Part shown: one piece after another, positions 13,880-24,667 of the stretch
Layout of the letters: each line of letters opens with the position of its first letter
Numbering within the stretch: position 1 is the first letter of the stretch
Assembly (NCBI GenBank): GCA_000320545.1
Contig: ADNK01002462.1
Span: 1 to 30,000, forward strand
Reading direction: 5' to 3'
DNA length: 30,000 nucleotides
Source of the DNA: Bigelowiella natans CCMP2755
Taxonomy: Eukaryota > Cercozoa > Chlorarachniophyceae
Notes under the pieces: model-generated
Told to the model about the DNA's origin: nothing
What the model saw: the letters and a program-made list of their open reading frames with translations, nothing else
Database searches by the model: none
Made by a program: the position numbers and the translations under genes

Positions 13880-14320
13880 GATGGCACTACTACGACTTCG
13901 TCTGGGTTCTAATTCCTCCTCCGACCCAGATCCAGGAGCAAAGCGAGCAGCTCACAAGTCTTCGTCTTGAGCTGTTGCTTTTTAAAGCCCTGGGATGAGC
14001 TTTAGAACACAGGAGGGCCAAGACAGACTGTTTCTGTGCTAGCCGTCATCCATTCCTGTTGTCGTTTCCACAAAGTCTTTGAACTACCTATGATACTATT
14101 CTCGTGACAATGGTTATTACTTGTCGCAGACATTAAAACATATGCGATTTCGTAATAACATTCTCAATGGCAAAACCGACAACGTATCATTTTAGTCCAA
14201 ATAACAATCGAATATGAGTTGACGTTCCTTTACATACGCTTGTAATTCTCAATATTTATTAGAATTAAATACATGCAAGAAATATCGGATATCTAATCCA
14301 AAGATGCAGTTTGCAGTCAC
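13880..14320. other. LRR gene upstream region
   Basis: No gene seen. The part near 13880 should hold the LRR promoter; the part near 14320 is AT-rich and would be the 3' flank of the small candidate gene. Confidence 0.4.
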
Positions 14321-14543
14321 TTATTTGCTTCGCACAGCCTCCAACACAACGGGCTCGTACAGTAAGGAATTTATCGAAGGAATATCTAAAAATAAAGATC
14401 GTATGATTGACGTTTGAATTTAGGATGGCGACAATGTTTTTTAATTTGACGTAAGAGAGAAATCCCCTGCACTGCTTACCACGAATCGCACCTCGACAAG
14501 ATCGGCCATCGTAGATTCGGATACTCCCAACGGGAATGGACAT
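14321..14543 (-). CDS. Candidate 42-residue two-exon protein
   Basis: Minus-strand exons 14543-14480 and 14385-14321, joined by an intron with a strong GTAAGC donor and a TTTTTAG acceptor. The phases match (1 then 2) and the product is 42 residues, starting MSIPVGSIRIYDGRS and ending VVLEAVRSK. An in-frame TGA lies directly before the ATG, so the start is fixed if the gene is real. It is head-to-head with archease, with only 90 bases between the two start codons, so the two may share a promoter. I do not recognise the family. A chance open frame cannot be excluded at this length; the intron signals and the balanced composition are what support it. Confidence 0.35.
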
Positions 14544-14633
14544 TCAGGGGCTTCCGCAGCGGAAGAAGCGTGAACGGAGCCGTGGCCGGGTGAAGATTCT
14601 TGTGATTTATTTAAAATTTTTGAACCGCCAGAC

Positions 14634-15779
14634 ATGCCCCCCCTTCCTGAGCAACCTTTGCCTCCTGAACAGAAAAAGAAAAATACTGAAAGCGACGAGA
14701 CCAAAGCAGAAAAACCTTCCTCGAGCAATCTCTTTGAGGACAACGTGAAAGTTTCAGAGAGCAAAGACTCTAAGATTGACATTCCACCCGAACCGGAGAA
14801 GAAATATGAATGTAAGCGTACTTTGATTGAAATTGTGGAAATTCTGTCGAAAGAGGGAAATATGCTAGCTGATCATGGAAGATTACTTCCAACCTAATTC
14901 CTGATAATATCAGATCTCGACCACATTGCAGATATAAAATTTCACTCATGTAAGGAATATATTATCTGATAGAGCTGCAAATCATAACTATACATACGCA
15001 ACCCACTTCTTATTAAGGGGGCAAAGATTTGAAGGAAGCACTGGAGCAGATGGTCATCTGCATGTTTAGCTACATGACTGAACTGGATGAAGTCGAAATT
15101 GACGATGAAGTTCTGTCAACTGTCAATGTTAAAGGTGAAATATTCGAGCCACATCTACATGGAATATTTCTCTCTCTTTCTCTCCACGCTACATAAATGC
15201 ATAGGCATTCGCATATATGCATATATAAAAATATATAGAACACATTCGTTATCCATAATAATGTGTGTGAATGAAATTGCAGATGGAACTATTATTTCAA
15301 ATGATAAACTGTTTAAGTTTTTTCTAGTATCAGCTGACAAATATGATTTGCTTCTCTTACTCATTAGGCCACGATGAGGAGTCGATGGTTTTTTCTTTGT
15401 TAGATGAATTCTTATATAATTTCTCTGTTGAAGAGGTTGTCTGCAAGAGGTGCCGCGTCAAGAAAATAGATGTAAAGAATTGGAGCATCGAAGCTATCGG
15501 GTTCTTCCTCTCTTTTCTCTCCCTTTCCTTCAATGTGCTTGAGCATGCGAATTTGAAAGAGGGAGGAAGATAATAATCGCATTCCGAGATCGATCCTTCC
15601 ATATTCTTTTTGTTCTCAAATTATCATTAATTTTCCTTCCTCCCGATTGCAGGTTCGGAGAAAAGTTTTCTCTCGCTAAGCATCCTCAGGGAACAGAGAT
15701 CAAAGCAATTACTAAGCATGATATGAAGATTGTTAGGAAGGAGTCCAGCATTCATGTTTATGTAGTCGTTGACATATGA
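14634..15779 (+). CDS. Archease, tRNA-ligase activating factor
   Basis: Plus-strand exons 14634-14811, 14914-14949, 15018-15134, 15368-15500 and 15653-15779, all phase-matched, giving 196 residues. After a Pro/Lys/Glu-rich N-terminal extension of about 59 residues comes YLDHIADIKFHSWGKDLKEA, the archease signature start. SLLDEFLYNFSVEEVVCKRC, AIGFGEKFSLAKHPQGTEIK and the terminal VYVVVDI follow. Asp62 and Asp66 near the start and the Asp of the final VDI correspond to the family's metal-binding region. Archease is a cofactor that drives guanylylation and multiple turnover of the RtcB-type RNA ligase, used in tRNA splicing and, in animals, in XBP1 mRNA splicing. The human orthologue is ZBTB8OS. 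No RtcB gene is in this window. A short in-frame stretch in intron 3 (15287-15320) is not needed, since exons 3 and 4 join directly in phase and match the family without a gap. Confidence 0.92.
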
Positions 15780-16172
15780 CATCATCAATAATGGGGTATC
15801 GTGATGAGAATGATCATATCATAGTTATGTTACGTACGTTCTCCTTGATTATAATTCACCTATCTAAGCACATTATATTCATGTCCAGATGTGTCTTGCG
15901 CTGGCACAATTTATGCGCTAGCTGGCATATCTGTGTGCCATAGCGAAAATGGACTATGATCGATACGATGTGATCGAGGTCAAAATATATAGCTTGAACT
16001 ATGTGTTCAACTGTGCATCCTGTAGCGCACGTCGATTTCGAATCGCACATTGCACAGCCGAGTGGATTGTCAACAACTTATAGCAACAACATGGACAATG
16101 GTAGTCTAGCAATCTAGAGAGGGATACATATTTCAAGCCTTCATACTTCAAGATATGATGCTCTCCAATTCA

Positions 16173-16207
<35 letters not shown>

Positions 16208-16390
16208 CCTCTCTCGTATTAAATGAAAGTAGAAGCTCATGCTATGGCATAGAGGCTTAGCTCCAAATGAAGATGCAAGATGTATAGCTAGCTGCACATT
16301 TGAATGTGTGCATGATGTTCGATCTAGAGGAAACTATGTATATATATCATGCATATGTATATATTTTGCATGTATATCTAATTTATATAG

Positions 16391-16392
<2 letters not shown>

Positions 16393-16438
<46 letters not shown>
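16393..16438. repeat. Long AT microsatellite
   Basis: Uninterrupted AT repeat beside the second element terminus. Confidence 0.9.
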
Positions 16439-16444
<6 letters not shown>

Positions 16445-16477
16445 CATGTATAATATGTAGTCGCAACTTTGCAAAGC

Positions 16478-16529
16478 TATATTAGGATGACAAATGAAAA
16501 AATTTCACACATTCATTACATCCGTCTCA
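16478..16529 (-). repeat. Second copy of the fold-back element terminus
   Basis: Read on the minus strand it gives GTGAGACGGATGTAATGA, then a T-rich tract and CATTTGTCATCCTAATATAG. This matches the outer part of the left arm at 5207-5265. The rest of the element was not clearly found. Confidence 0.65.
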
Positions 16530-17030
16530 CAATAATACACTTACTCATTAGTTTAACATGATGTTGTAGAAGAGCCCATGCCGTATGTTAGTCGCATCGT
16601 AGCGGTATCCGAGTAAAGAATGAACGAGCATCTTTTCATGATCACGCCCTTCCACAGCTCGACGTTTATTCGCCAGAAATGGCAAACCTTGGTGTATGTG
16701 AAGAGGAATCGAACCTCAAGCTTACCGCGAGGAACTAGCCCTTACATCTGGGCGCGTATCTCACGGAGCCTCCAAGCACACAATTACTTCGCTTTGATGA
16801 TTCTCTGATCCTAATTTCAAATTGCAGGTCGAGACCTGAAGCTATGATCTGTGTTCCTTGGACTAAAAGCACACAAGCAAAGCCTCAGCCATCGAGTATC
16901 GGTCAATATACGAAAGCCGACGCCACCAGTAGTCAATAGCACTAACAATTCATCTCAAATCTTCCGGCTAAGGGTGCATAGGAATAAAGGGCACATCCCT
17001 CGTAATACGTTAGGAGTATTGCAACTCTAG

Positions 17031-17280
17031 TTACTGGGATCTAAAATGAAATGTACTTTCGGCCCATTCCCTCGCTTCCCTCGCAACGTCGTCGTCGACA
17101 AAAGAAGCCGTTTCCGTCGATCTCTGGGGTGTGGGAAGTACGGCTTCTTTCGTGCTCTGATTTGCATGGGGTATCGGCCCCCTTGAAGAGCTGGCCTTCT
17201 CTTGGATCCCCCCCTCTTCTCGAAAGTACCCCATATTTCAGCAGCTCTGTTTGCATCATCGCGACAACATTTTCAGCCAT
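17031..17280 (-). pseudogene. Weak small open frame, broken or with a tiny intron
   Basis: On the minus strand an ATG at 17280 opens MAENVVAMMQTELLKYG, while a second frame (17234-17031) continues KEAVLPTPQRSTETASFVDD through EAREWAESTFHF to a stop. Both stretches look protein-like but lie in different frames. The frames meet near a run of seven C at 17208-17214, so a one-base slip or a very short intron (GT after KYG, about 31-34 bases) would join them. I cannot tell these apart, and no family is recognised. It sits upstream of, and divergent from, mannitol 2-dehydrogenase. Confidence 0.25.
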
Positions 17281-17314
17281 TTTACCGGTACATTTATCGG
17301 GGAGTTTCGTTTAA

Positions 17315-18139
17315 CAAATACGAGTTCTCTCTCCTGGCAACTTTTCTCAGAGACAAACGTCTTCTTTTTGTTGAGAGATAGTTTTCTTTGTCGCAGCAGC
17401 TCTCAAGGCAGGTAGGTGGTGCTGAACCCTAATGTCGCTGTATATGCTGATAAAGTTGCAAGTATGGCCTGCACTAAGCGCAGGGTTTGGCGCATTTTTC
17501 AAGTCGTATCTGATTTTAAAGCGCATCGAAACGAATTATTATTGTGTCGGTATCCAAATCGGAAAAAACAGAAATAAGAGATTGTACCCTACGTCAAGCA
17601 ACTGTCCTGAGTTTTCCTGGTAAAATCACCTACATAGAAGTACGGTATAGGCCCCGAAGGGGAACTTCAGGTAGCATCCTTATCTCTTCGATGCACCCAA
17701 GAGCTACGCATCGGGCATACGCTATCAATCGGCCAATTAATCTATATTTATCCCGATCTCATCTATTTTTCTCGGAAATCCTGAGGAAATGTCGTGTCTT
17801 CGTATTTTTTTGGCATAAGTAGGGCCCTGCAACGCGTTTCCAGTGTTACTGCTACCTTGGAACTGACATCTCTAAAATCAAATAAGAACTCAGCCACAAA
17901 AACCCCTCCCTAATTTGTACATTAATTTGAATAAATATGGAAACGAAGGCGAATTTAGTAGTAATACAGCGAAATTCTCAAATTATATGAAAAATAGTAA
18001 TTGAATACGAGCCTCGTTGGCGCACACATACCGCTGGTATATTTGGTTCGGAAGTAATCCCTCTCCACACAAATAACACATCTCTCCTCCACCCCCCTCA
18101 ACGAGACCACTTCTCATCTCACACCACACTGCAGTTGCC
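17315..18139. other. Mannitol dehydrogenase upstream region
   Basis: No gene is supported. The last 60 bases before the ATG are C/T-rich (CTCTCCACACAAATAACACA and CTCCTCCACCCCCC), a possible initiator or leader region. Confidence 0.4.
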
Positions 18140-19633
18140 ATGTCTATCCCAGGCAGGCAAGCAGTTAAACTCTGCACAAAGAATCTGACCAAGCTTGGAA
18201 AGAAGACCCAGGTGTCTCTCCCCGTATTCAATCGCGAAGGTGTTAGTCCTGGAATAGTACATCTGGGAGTCGGTGGTTTCCATCGATCTCACCAGGCTGT
18301 CTACACAGCCAAGGCCCTTACGCAAGACCCAAGTTGGGGAATATGCGGAGTTGGCTTGGTTCCCGCTGATAAGAAAATGGAGGATGCGCTTGCTTCGCAG
18401 GATCATCTCTACACCCTCTTAACCAAGAATTCCAAGTCCACAGAAATAGAGGTAATTGGCAGCATTGTCGACTATCTGTATAATGGGGAGGGCGCCCGTA
18501 CCTACGATGTTATGAAGAAACTCGCCCACGAAGACACTAAGATTGTAAGTTTGACCGTGACAGAGAAAGCTTACATGATTGATGACTCAACGGGGGATCT
18601 AGATGAGTCTCACCCACTCATCCAACACGATCTAGAAAACTTTCTCACACCAAAGACTCCCATCGGATACGTTGTGGCAGGCCTTCGCCTGCGAATGTTC
18701 AAAAATATGCCGGCATTTACAGTACTTTCATGCGACAACCTTCCGATGAACGGCGAGCTTACGGAGAAAGCTGTCCTGCAATATGCAGAAAAGATCGATT
18801 CAAACCTTGCTGCTTGGATCCGTGAAAATACTGCTTTCCCCAGCACTATGGTCGATCGAATCACACCAGCCACCACCGCCGAGGATATCGCCCTCATCAA
18901 GGAAAACTACGGAATTGAAGATGCTTGGCCAGTCTGCGCCGAAGATTACACTCAGTGGGTAATCGAGGACAACTTCCCTTCAGGCCGTCCTGCGTGGGAA
19001 GCCTTTGGAGCACTCTTGGTCGAAGATGTCAAGCCCTACGAGCTCATGAAGCTCCGTCTCCTTAACGGAAGCCATTCCGCCCTTGCATATCTCTCCTACC
19101 TTGCCGGTCATCGCAGGGTACACGAGGCCATGCAGAATGATGACGTCTTCCAGTTCATGATCAACTACATGGAAACCATCACGCCGACCGTGCCAGAAGT
19201 GCCCGGTGTCGACCTTAACGCCTACAAGGGCATACTGCGTGAGCGATTCTCCAACCCCAACATCTCTGACCAGGTGTCCCGCCTCGCTGAGGACGGTTCC
19301 AAGAAGATCGTCAGCTTCGTTCGGGATGCAACGGAGGAACTCCTTGCGGAAGGCCAGCCCACTAAGCACGTAGCTGGAGCAGTGGCAGGCTGGATTCGCT
19401 ACTCCCAAGGAATGGACATGAAGGGAGAGCCGATTCACATTCAAGACCCGAAAGCGGAGGAGCTCAAGCACTTCGCTCATCGAGTGAAGGGAGAAGGAGT
19501 CGGGCCTTTCCTGAGCAACTTCATGGGCGACAAAGTAGCAAGCTCTGAGAAGTTCTCAGCTGAAGTTACCGACTTCGTATCGCGAATTGAAAGCGAGGGG
19601 CCAAAAGCTGTGCTGAAATCCCTCGCTGAATAA
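18140..19633 (+). CDS. Mannitol 2-dehydrogenase
   Basis: An uninterrupted 497-residue reading frame for a polyol-specific long-chain dehydrogenase. The enzyme oxidises D-mannitol to D-fructose with NAD+ (EC 1.1.1.67 type). The N-terminal nucleotide-binding motif is GIVHLGVGGFHRSHQAVYT (about residues 38-56). CDNLPMNG lies at 198-205 and FPSTMVDRITP at 233-243. The catalytic set Lys304, Asn309 and His312 lies in KLRLLNGSHSALAYL, with the family's spacing (Lys, five on Asn, three more His). The length equals that of bacterial and fungal mannitol 2-dehydrogenases. It lacks introns, although most neighbours have many, and it looks richer in G and C in third positions than its surroundings, which fits past gene transfer or selection for high expression. 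The related fructuronate and tagaturonate reductases share the fold, but the overall match is best to mannitol 2-dehydrogenase. No obvious targeting peptide is present, so it is probably cytosolic. Confidence 0.94.
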   Translation: MSIPGRQAVKLCTKNLTKLGKKTQVSLPVFNREGVSPGIVHLGVGGFHRSHQAVYTAKALTQDPSWGICGVGLVPADKKMEDALASQDHLYTLLTKNSKSTEIEVIGSIVDYLYNGEGARTYDVMKKLAHEDTKIVSLTVTEKAYMIDDSTGDLDESHPLIQHDLENFLTPKTPIGYVVAGLRLRMFKNMPAFTVLSCDNLPMNGELTEKAVLQYAEKIDSNLAAWIRENTAFPSTMVDRITPATTAEDIALIKENYGIEDAWPVCAEDYTQWVIEDNFPSGRPAWEAFGALLVEDVKPYELMKLRLLNGSHSALAYLSYLAGHRRVHEAMQNDDVFQFMINYMETITPTVPEVPGVDLNAYKGILRERFSNPNISDQVSRLAEDGSKKIVSFVRDATEELLAEGQPTKHVAGAVAGWIRYSQGMDMKGEPIHIQDPKAEELKHFAHRVKGEGVGPFLSNFMGDKVASSEKFSAEVTDFVSRIESEGPKAVLKSLAE

Positions 19634-20540
19634 CTTGCTGTACTCCCCAATGAAACTTGAAACCAGAACCCAATGCCATTAACAACCATAAGCACCCACG
19701 CACCCTAGTCATTAGCGTATTAAAAGAAATCGACCAATGGTCAGTATTGACAGCCTCGAATTTTTAAGAGGCGCATACACCACATGTAAAGGATCACAGC
19801 AATATAGCTTGTCTTATTAACAAAATGAACAACCTTAACTGAATAACACCTTACTGATAAGTTGCTTTTTATCAAGCATCCAGTCAATTATATGACGATA
19901 TCTATCAAAATCTCCTCATTTCTGTTGCCACATATGTGTACATGGCAATAAATGTCCGTGAGCGCGCGCCAGTGCGATGCGATGCGCTGCAACCAAAGTT
20001 ACTTAGCTTAAATATACAACTTTCAGTAGTCAGTCTTTAGTCTTTAGCATAAGGCACTTATCTTCATAGATTGCCTGTAGCTGCTGTGTACATGTGTCGA
20101 ATCATGACTGTTGTGATTGCGTATTGTGCGTCTGCTCTATATCTGCAGTACGACGGATAATACGGATCAATCGAAGCGACGCTCGATATCGTGCGTATAT
20201 GCATAAATACAGCGCTCGATCAATGCATTAGATATTCTAAGCATGCTAGCTAGCATGCAATGACTTCATGTAATTCCTATTATACTATACATGCATATTG
20301 CATGGCCGCCTCTGACCTGACGATCGATTGCGAAGCATCGTCGTTGTGCTCCAACAGTCAGCGAAGCGTGTATGCTTATGACTTATCTCATATATCAGGC
20401 TATTTTACATTAATAAAGCTCTATACTCTATTACTCTCCATCAGGACTTATTTTCCTATCACATCAATCTCTCCGATATTTAGCGCCGCGAGCATTGTAT
20501 GTACAGGCACTACAGCCAGCACACATACACAGCAACAGTA

Positions 20541-20587
20541 AGATGACCATTAATGAAATGTAATTTTTGTTTCATTAATCCGTCTTA
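20541..20587 (-). repeat. Third, diverged copy of the element terminus
   Basis: Read on the minus strand it gives TAAGACGGATTAATGAAAC, then a T/A-rich tract and TTAATGGTCATCTTA. The order of motifs is the same as at 5207-5250, with several changes. A long AT repeat adjoins it. Confidence 0.5.
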
Positions 20588-20590
20588 TAA

Positions 20591-20594
<4 letters not shown>

Positions 20595-20642
<48 letters not shown>
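20595..20642. repeat. Long AT microsatellite
   Basis: Uninterrupted AT repeat beside the third element terminus. Confidence 0.9.
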
Positions 20643-20644
<2 letters not shown>

Positions 20645-21005
20645 ATATATATATAAATATACATAAATATATACATAATGCTGTGACTAGATAGCATGAT
20701 CAATTTATTTAATTTTACAGAACGAATTTATTATCTATGTATTATTAAATAAATGCAAACAGGCTTGCTTGATTTGAGTCATCTTCTCGTCGCCGTTTTC
20801 GTCCGCTGAAGGCGATTAATTCTATGTCCCGCTGCATTTTAATACCTTCCAAAAATGCCCCTGCTGCGGATAAATCATCCCCAATGGTTAAAACGAGGAG
20901 GAAGGCATAGCGCGACAGCATTTTCTGATTCCTCATATCTTACTGCAAAAAGAGATGCGTAACTCCTGCACCCGAAAGGGAGGAATAACGAGCGAAAAGG
21001 CAGCC

Positions 21006-21300
21006 TCATTTCACTTCGTCCAAATGAACGTTTGACCAATAGCCTTTCCCGTAGGAAACGAAGATTTCTTCCTCTGCTTTGATGTCCCTCAACGCCTTCA
21101 GAAAGCATCTATCCCCTCCCGCACAGGAGTCGAATTTCACGACGAACTTCGCGTTCTGCCCCGCGAAGTCCTTCCCATCGTTGGCCATTTGAGCAGCACC
21201 TGCAACCAATCAATCAAGGCGGCGTTAAGAAGAGTGTCAAGCATTATCAATCATGTCAATCATCGCTCATCCCCATCTTTGCCTTCATCCATTGTGTGTG

Positions 21301-21347
<47 letters not shown>

Positions 21348-22777
21348 TATATCATTATCATCGGCATTTCGAGACATACATGAGATACATCAGAGTACTA
21401 CTACTACTACTTCTTCTCCTACTTCTACTTCCTGTTACTACCACTACTACAACTGCTACTACTGCTGCTGCTGCTGATATTCGAAACCTTGTCCCATCTG
21501 CGGAAACCTATCTCCGTTCAAGAAGTGATCGTAGTTGAGCCCCTTTATGTGCGTGGCCTTGCCCTTCCTCCTTAGCTCCATCGCCTGCTCACGGTTGATG
21601 GAAACGCCACTGTACTCGGTGATGAGATGGTTCTTCTTGATGTCCCACTGTGCGAACAGCCCTCGGTTTTTCCTGCTCGTGTGTGGCAAGGTCGTCCTCT
21701 TCACCTCAACCCCGTACCCGAGTTTGTAGCACTGGACGGCGGCACATATATCAGTGAAGAAGCAGAAACAGATGATACGGTTGTTGTGAGTAGTGAGTGA
21801 GTGAGTGAGCGAGTGGCTTTGTGCGTGCGTGCGTGTGTGTGTCTGATCGATGCCGTCAGGACTTTTCTTGTGAGGTTGATTTTGCGCATCACTGTTATCG
21901 TCATCATCATCATCATCATTATTGTCCATCATCATAGTAATCAAAATCGTCATCATCATTCGCCTGACGCACGTTGAATTTGCCTTGCTTCTCGATAAGC
22001 TGCGCCCCTCCTCTTAACGAGTTGTCGAGGGTTATTCCCATGGACATGAGGCACTGTAACAACACAGAAGGAAGCTTCGACTTTAGCGTCGTTAGCTTGG
22101 GACAACAAGGTGTTGTCCTTGCGCAACACCACCACCACCAGCAGCAGCAGCAGGAGGGGAATCATCGATAGTGTGACTTTCCCCCTGCTACAACGCAACA
22201 ACACGGCATTTGGCAGTTGTTGTCGCTTGAAACGCACCTAGAATTTACGGAACGCCTACCCTCCTCCTCCAACCCCCTCCCCCCCCTCCTCCTACGTGTA
22301 CTCTATTACTAGTTCTAGCACGGAGACGAGTAGTAGTAGTAGTAGTGTATCACCTGGTAATCTGCTCCAGTTTTTGTGCTCTCCTTCCTGTTGCGGCCTC
22401 TCGCAGGCAAATGGCGCAATGGCTTGCTAACGGGGGTTTTCCTTCGTTTCTTCGGTTTAGACCTACAGCAGGTAATTGTTGTGTCTCGGCAAAGTAAGCA
22501 GGAAGGCGCTGATGATGATGATGATGATGATGATTAGAAAAATGGTTTTTTCAATAGGCTTCGAGTGCTGGTGGGATTGTATTTGATGTCGCAGTGCGGT
22601 TGCTGGCTTTACTGTTTGCTTGAGGAGGACTTTCTGCTGGTAGTGTTGCTTTCTGTTCTCCCACGCCTTGCAGCTGCCTCTGCAAATTGGGCTGTAATAA
22701 ACAAGATTATAAATAAAATAAGAAGATAGTATAATATCGACATGTGTGGTGTGTATTACTACCGAGTGTGACACACA

Positions 22778-22822
<45 letters not shown>

Positions 22823-23605
22823 CGATGATATGTAGAGAAAAGAAGAAATGTGGAGAGATCATTGTACACACGTATCCACTGCCATATATGCACGTTTCAA
22901 ATTGGTTTTTCATCATATCATATAATGTCATATCATATCATCACCTTCTCTTCGCCGAGTACTCCCCCGAGTCATCCTCTTGCTTTTGTCTCCACCCCAA
23001 AGAAACAGGCTTTCCTTCGCTTCCTTCAATGTAAATTTAAATATCTTCTTTGTGTCTATGTCAAAAACCACCTCGAGTTTTTTTGCCTTAACCCATCTCA
23101 CAGTGCCGATTCCATTTATCTTGCATTCAACAGTTGCTCCAGGAGGAAAACCCCATTTCTCTGCTTTCTTCGTCCTCTGTTCATGGAGTTCCTCTTCTAT
23201 TTCCTCACGCGATCTTGGCTTCTTAATGCTATGAGGACCTTGAATACTTTGGCTCCGTGTGCGTCGACGCGGGGGGGGGAAGTTGAGCAGCTCTGCAGGT
23301 ATCATTTCTTGCACCCCGGATAAGGCCCCACTGCCTTTGTTTCGTTTAGCTGCTCTGCGTTTTCCCCCGTTGGTCTTTCTACCGGAAGCTGAATTTGTCG
23401 CAAGGCGGCTGTTGATCGCCCTCCTTGCGCTTGGTTCTTCAAGCTTTGGCGAGGGGGAAGGAGTGCTGCCATCCATCAGCCTAACAGCAGGAGCTACCAT
23501 CTTCCTTTTCCTAGATTTAATCGCAACATTCTTCGAAACCTTTTTCCCAACAGGCTTCTTCCCCTTCCTTCTCCCAGTCTTTGCTGTCATCGCAGGCATC
23601 CCCAT
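21006..23605 (-). CDS. SET-domain protein with basic, chromatin-type N-terminus
   Basis: Minus-strand exons 23605-22945, 22691-22613, 22462-22354, 22053-21973, 21731-21488 and 21199-21006. All junctions are in phase and the product is 455 residues. The N-terminus is rich in Lys and Arg (RRKGKKPVGKK, KSRKRK). A compact beta-rich stretch follows, GATVECKINGIGTVRWVKAK then VVFDIDTKKIFKF, which resembles an SH3-like/Tudor barrel (about residues 160-205). More basic, Ser-rich exons follow. The SET domain occupies about 318-450: NRGLFAQWDIKKNHLITEYS, then LNYDHFLNGDRF, GAAQMANDGKD, NAKFVVKF and EEIFVSYGKGYW. This order matches protein-lysine methyltransferases. MANDG stands where many SET proteins have the Asn-His-Ser of the pseudoknot, a variant common in non-histone or algal SET proteins. 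The start could instead be 23680, which adds 25 residues in frame. The substrate is unknown; nuclear location is inferred from the basic regions. Confidence 0.82.
22782..22820. repeat. GA microsatellite in SET-gene intron
   Basis: Lies in the first intron of the SET-domain gene (22944-22692). AT (21309-21345) and CTA/CTG repeats lie in its last intron. Confidence 0.9.
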
Positions 23606-23764
23606 TGCAGATTGGCGGGACACGAGCGGAGCACAGCCGGGTATACGAACTAATTCTAAATATCTACTGGATAAGGGCATATGTACCAGGATATATTCTC
23701 TCCGACAAGGAAACTTATTCTTCAAGTGTTCAAAAAGAGTTGCATTTATCGAAGCTACAAACTA

Positions 23765-23986
23765 ATATCCGAACCGCAAAGAACTGAAATTCTCTTGTGA
23801 TACAGTGCTGATAGTTGTCGTAGACGTTGGATGCTCTGACATTGAAGATTGCATGGGTTTGGCTTCCGTTTTTGTTTTTGGGCTCCGAGAATAATTCTGC
23901 GACAGGTTGGCACGTGTAAGAATTTTCTTCATCAAAACATCTGAGGCTTGCGTCATGAAGAGCAAAAAAGAGGTCATGTGCCTCAA
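23765..23986 (-). CDS. Possible small open frame or upstream SET-gene exon
   Basis: A minus-strand frame of up to 74 codons includes MTQASDVLMKKILTRANLSQ and a Ser/Thr-rich end, closing at a TAG at 23765. The composition is protein-like compared with the AT-rich DNA above it. It could be a separate small protein or a 5' exon of the SET-domain gene, which starts 85-160 bases downstream. No clear splice pair with the SET exon was found, and no family is recognised. Confidence 0.2.
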
Positions 23987-23999
23987 AATATTTTAAGGC

Positions 24000-24660
24000 A
24001 TAGATTTTGTATAAAATGTAACATTTAAGAATTTTATTATTAAATTATCACTATATTTCCAAAAAAAACTAGCTTTTAGAAATTATGAAGGATAATATTG
24101 TTTCCACTACTTAACTATATTGCTCTGCTAAGTAGCTGAATTATGAACATGACGTTCGTGCATATTCACTGAGAATGAATGAAAATAGCCTCTATTTCGT
24201 ATTCTGATTGTTGAGTTCTCATTGATGAAACGTAACCTATTTTTCAACTAATTTGATCGATCGAAGGACTATCTCTAGAATTAGCATGCTCAATTTCTAC
24301 GAATATAAATTAGAATATATATTTACACTGCGACAATTTATTATACGTCAGTTCTCCTCATAAACGATAACAGTAATTTATCGGTGATTGAGAAATACCT
24401 TAACAGCAACCAGGATGGTGAAATTTCCAGCAAAAGTCTTTTCAAACTAGCTACCTTTTAATTTGGACTGAATGAGCGTCAATTTATGACAAACGACGTG
24501 CTAATAATATTGTCGATATTCAGCTACTCAGGACATTTTGTAAAACCAAGACTCTTCTTTGACGCAGGGTGCTTTGAGGGACTTCCTGCTCCTGCCCATT
24601 CTCCACCTGCAACTTGTGCGGCTAGGGGCCTCCAAATCACTTCTTCAATCATAACTCTCT
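24000..24660. other. AT-rich upstream region of the KA1-ARM gene
   Basis: A strongly AT-rich divergent spacer with no supported coding sequence. It probably contains the promoter of the KA1-ARM gene and perhaps that of the SET gene. Confidence 0.4.
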
Positions 24661-24667
24661 TCTTAGT

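Larger units (their letters stand above)
15780..17030. other. Gene-free stretch with repeats
   Basis: It holds short-palindrome-rich DNA (15830-16100), a CT repeat (16174-16202), a long AT repeat (16393-16438) and the second element terminus. No coding region is supported. Confidence 0.45.
19634..21005. other. Gene-free stretch between convergent genes
   Basis: It holds palindrome-word-rich DNA (19920-20540), the third element terminus, a long AT repeat (20595-20642) and an unsupported minus-strand frame (20745-20936). Confidence 0.4.

Noticed and set aside
15284-15360. Possible extra archease exon (DGTIISNDKLFKFF)
   Set aside because: Joining 15134 to 15368 directly keeps the frame and matches the family without an insertion.
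16660-16760. tRNA-like segment with a perfect internal promoter B-box (GGTTCGATTCC on the minus strand, within 16703-16717)
   Set aside because: No matching acceptor stem, D-arm or proper anticodon loop could be folded around it; probably chance or a very decayed fragment.
18980-19480. 166-codon minus-strand frame
   Set aside because: It is the antisense shadow of mannitol 2-dehydrogenase.
20745-20936. Minus-strand frame of 63 codons downstream of the SET gene
   Set aside because: It could be 3' UTR; no splice join in frame with the SET gene and no recognisable motif.
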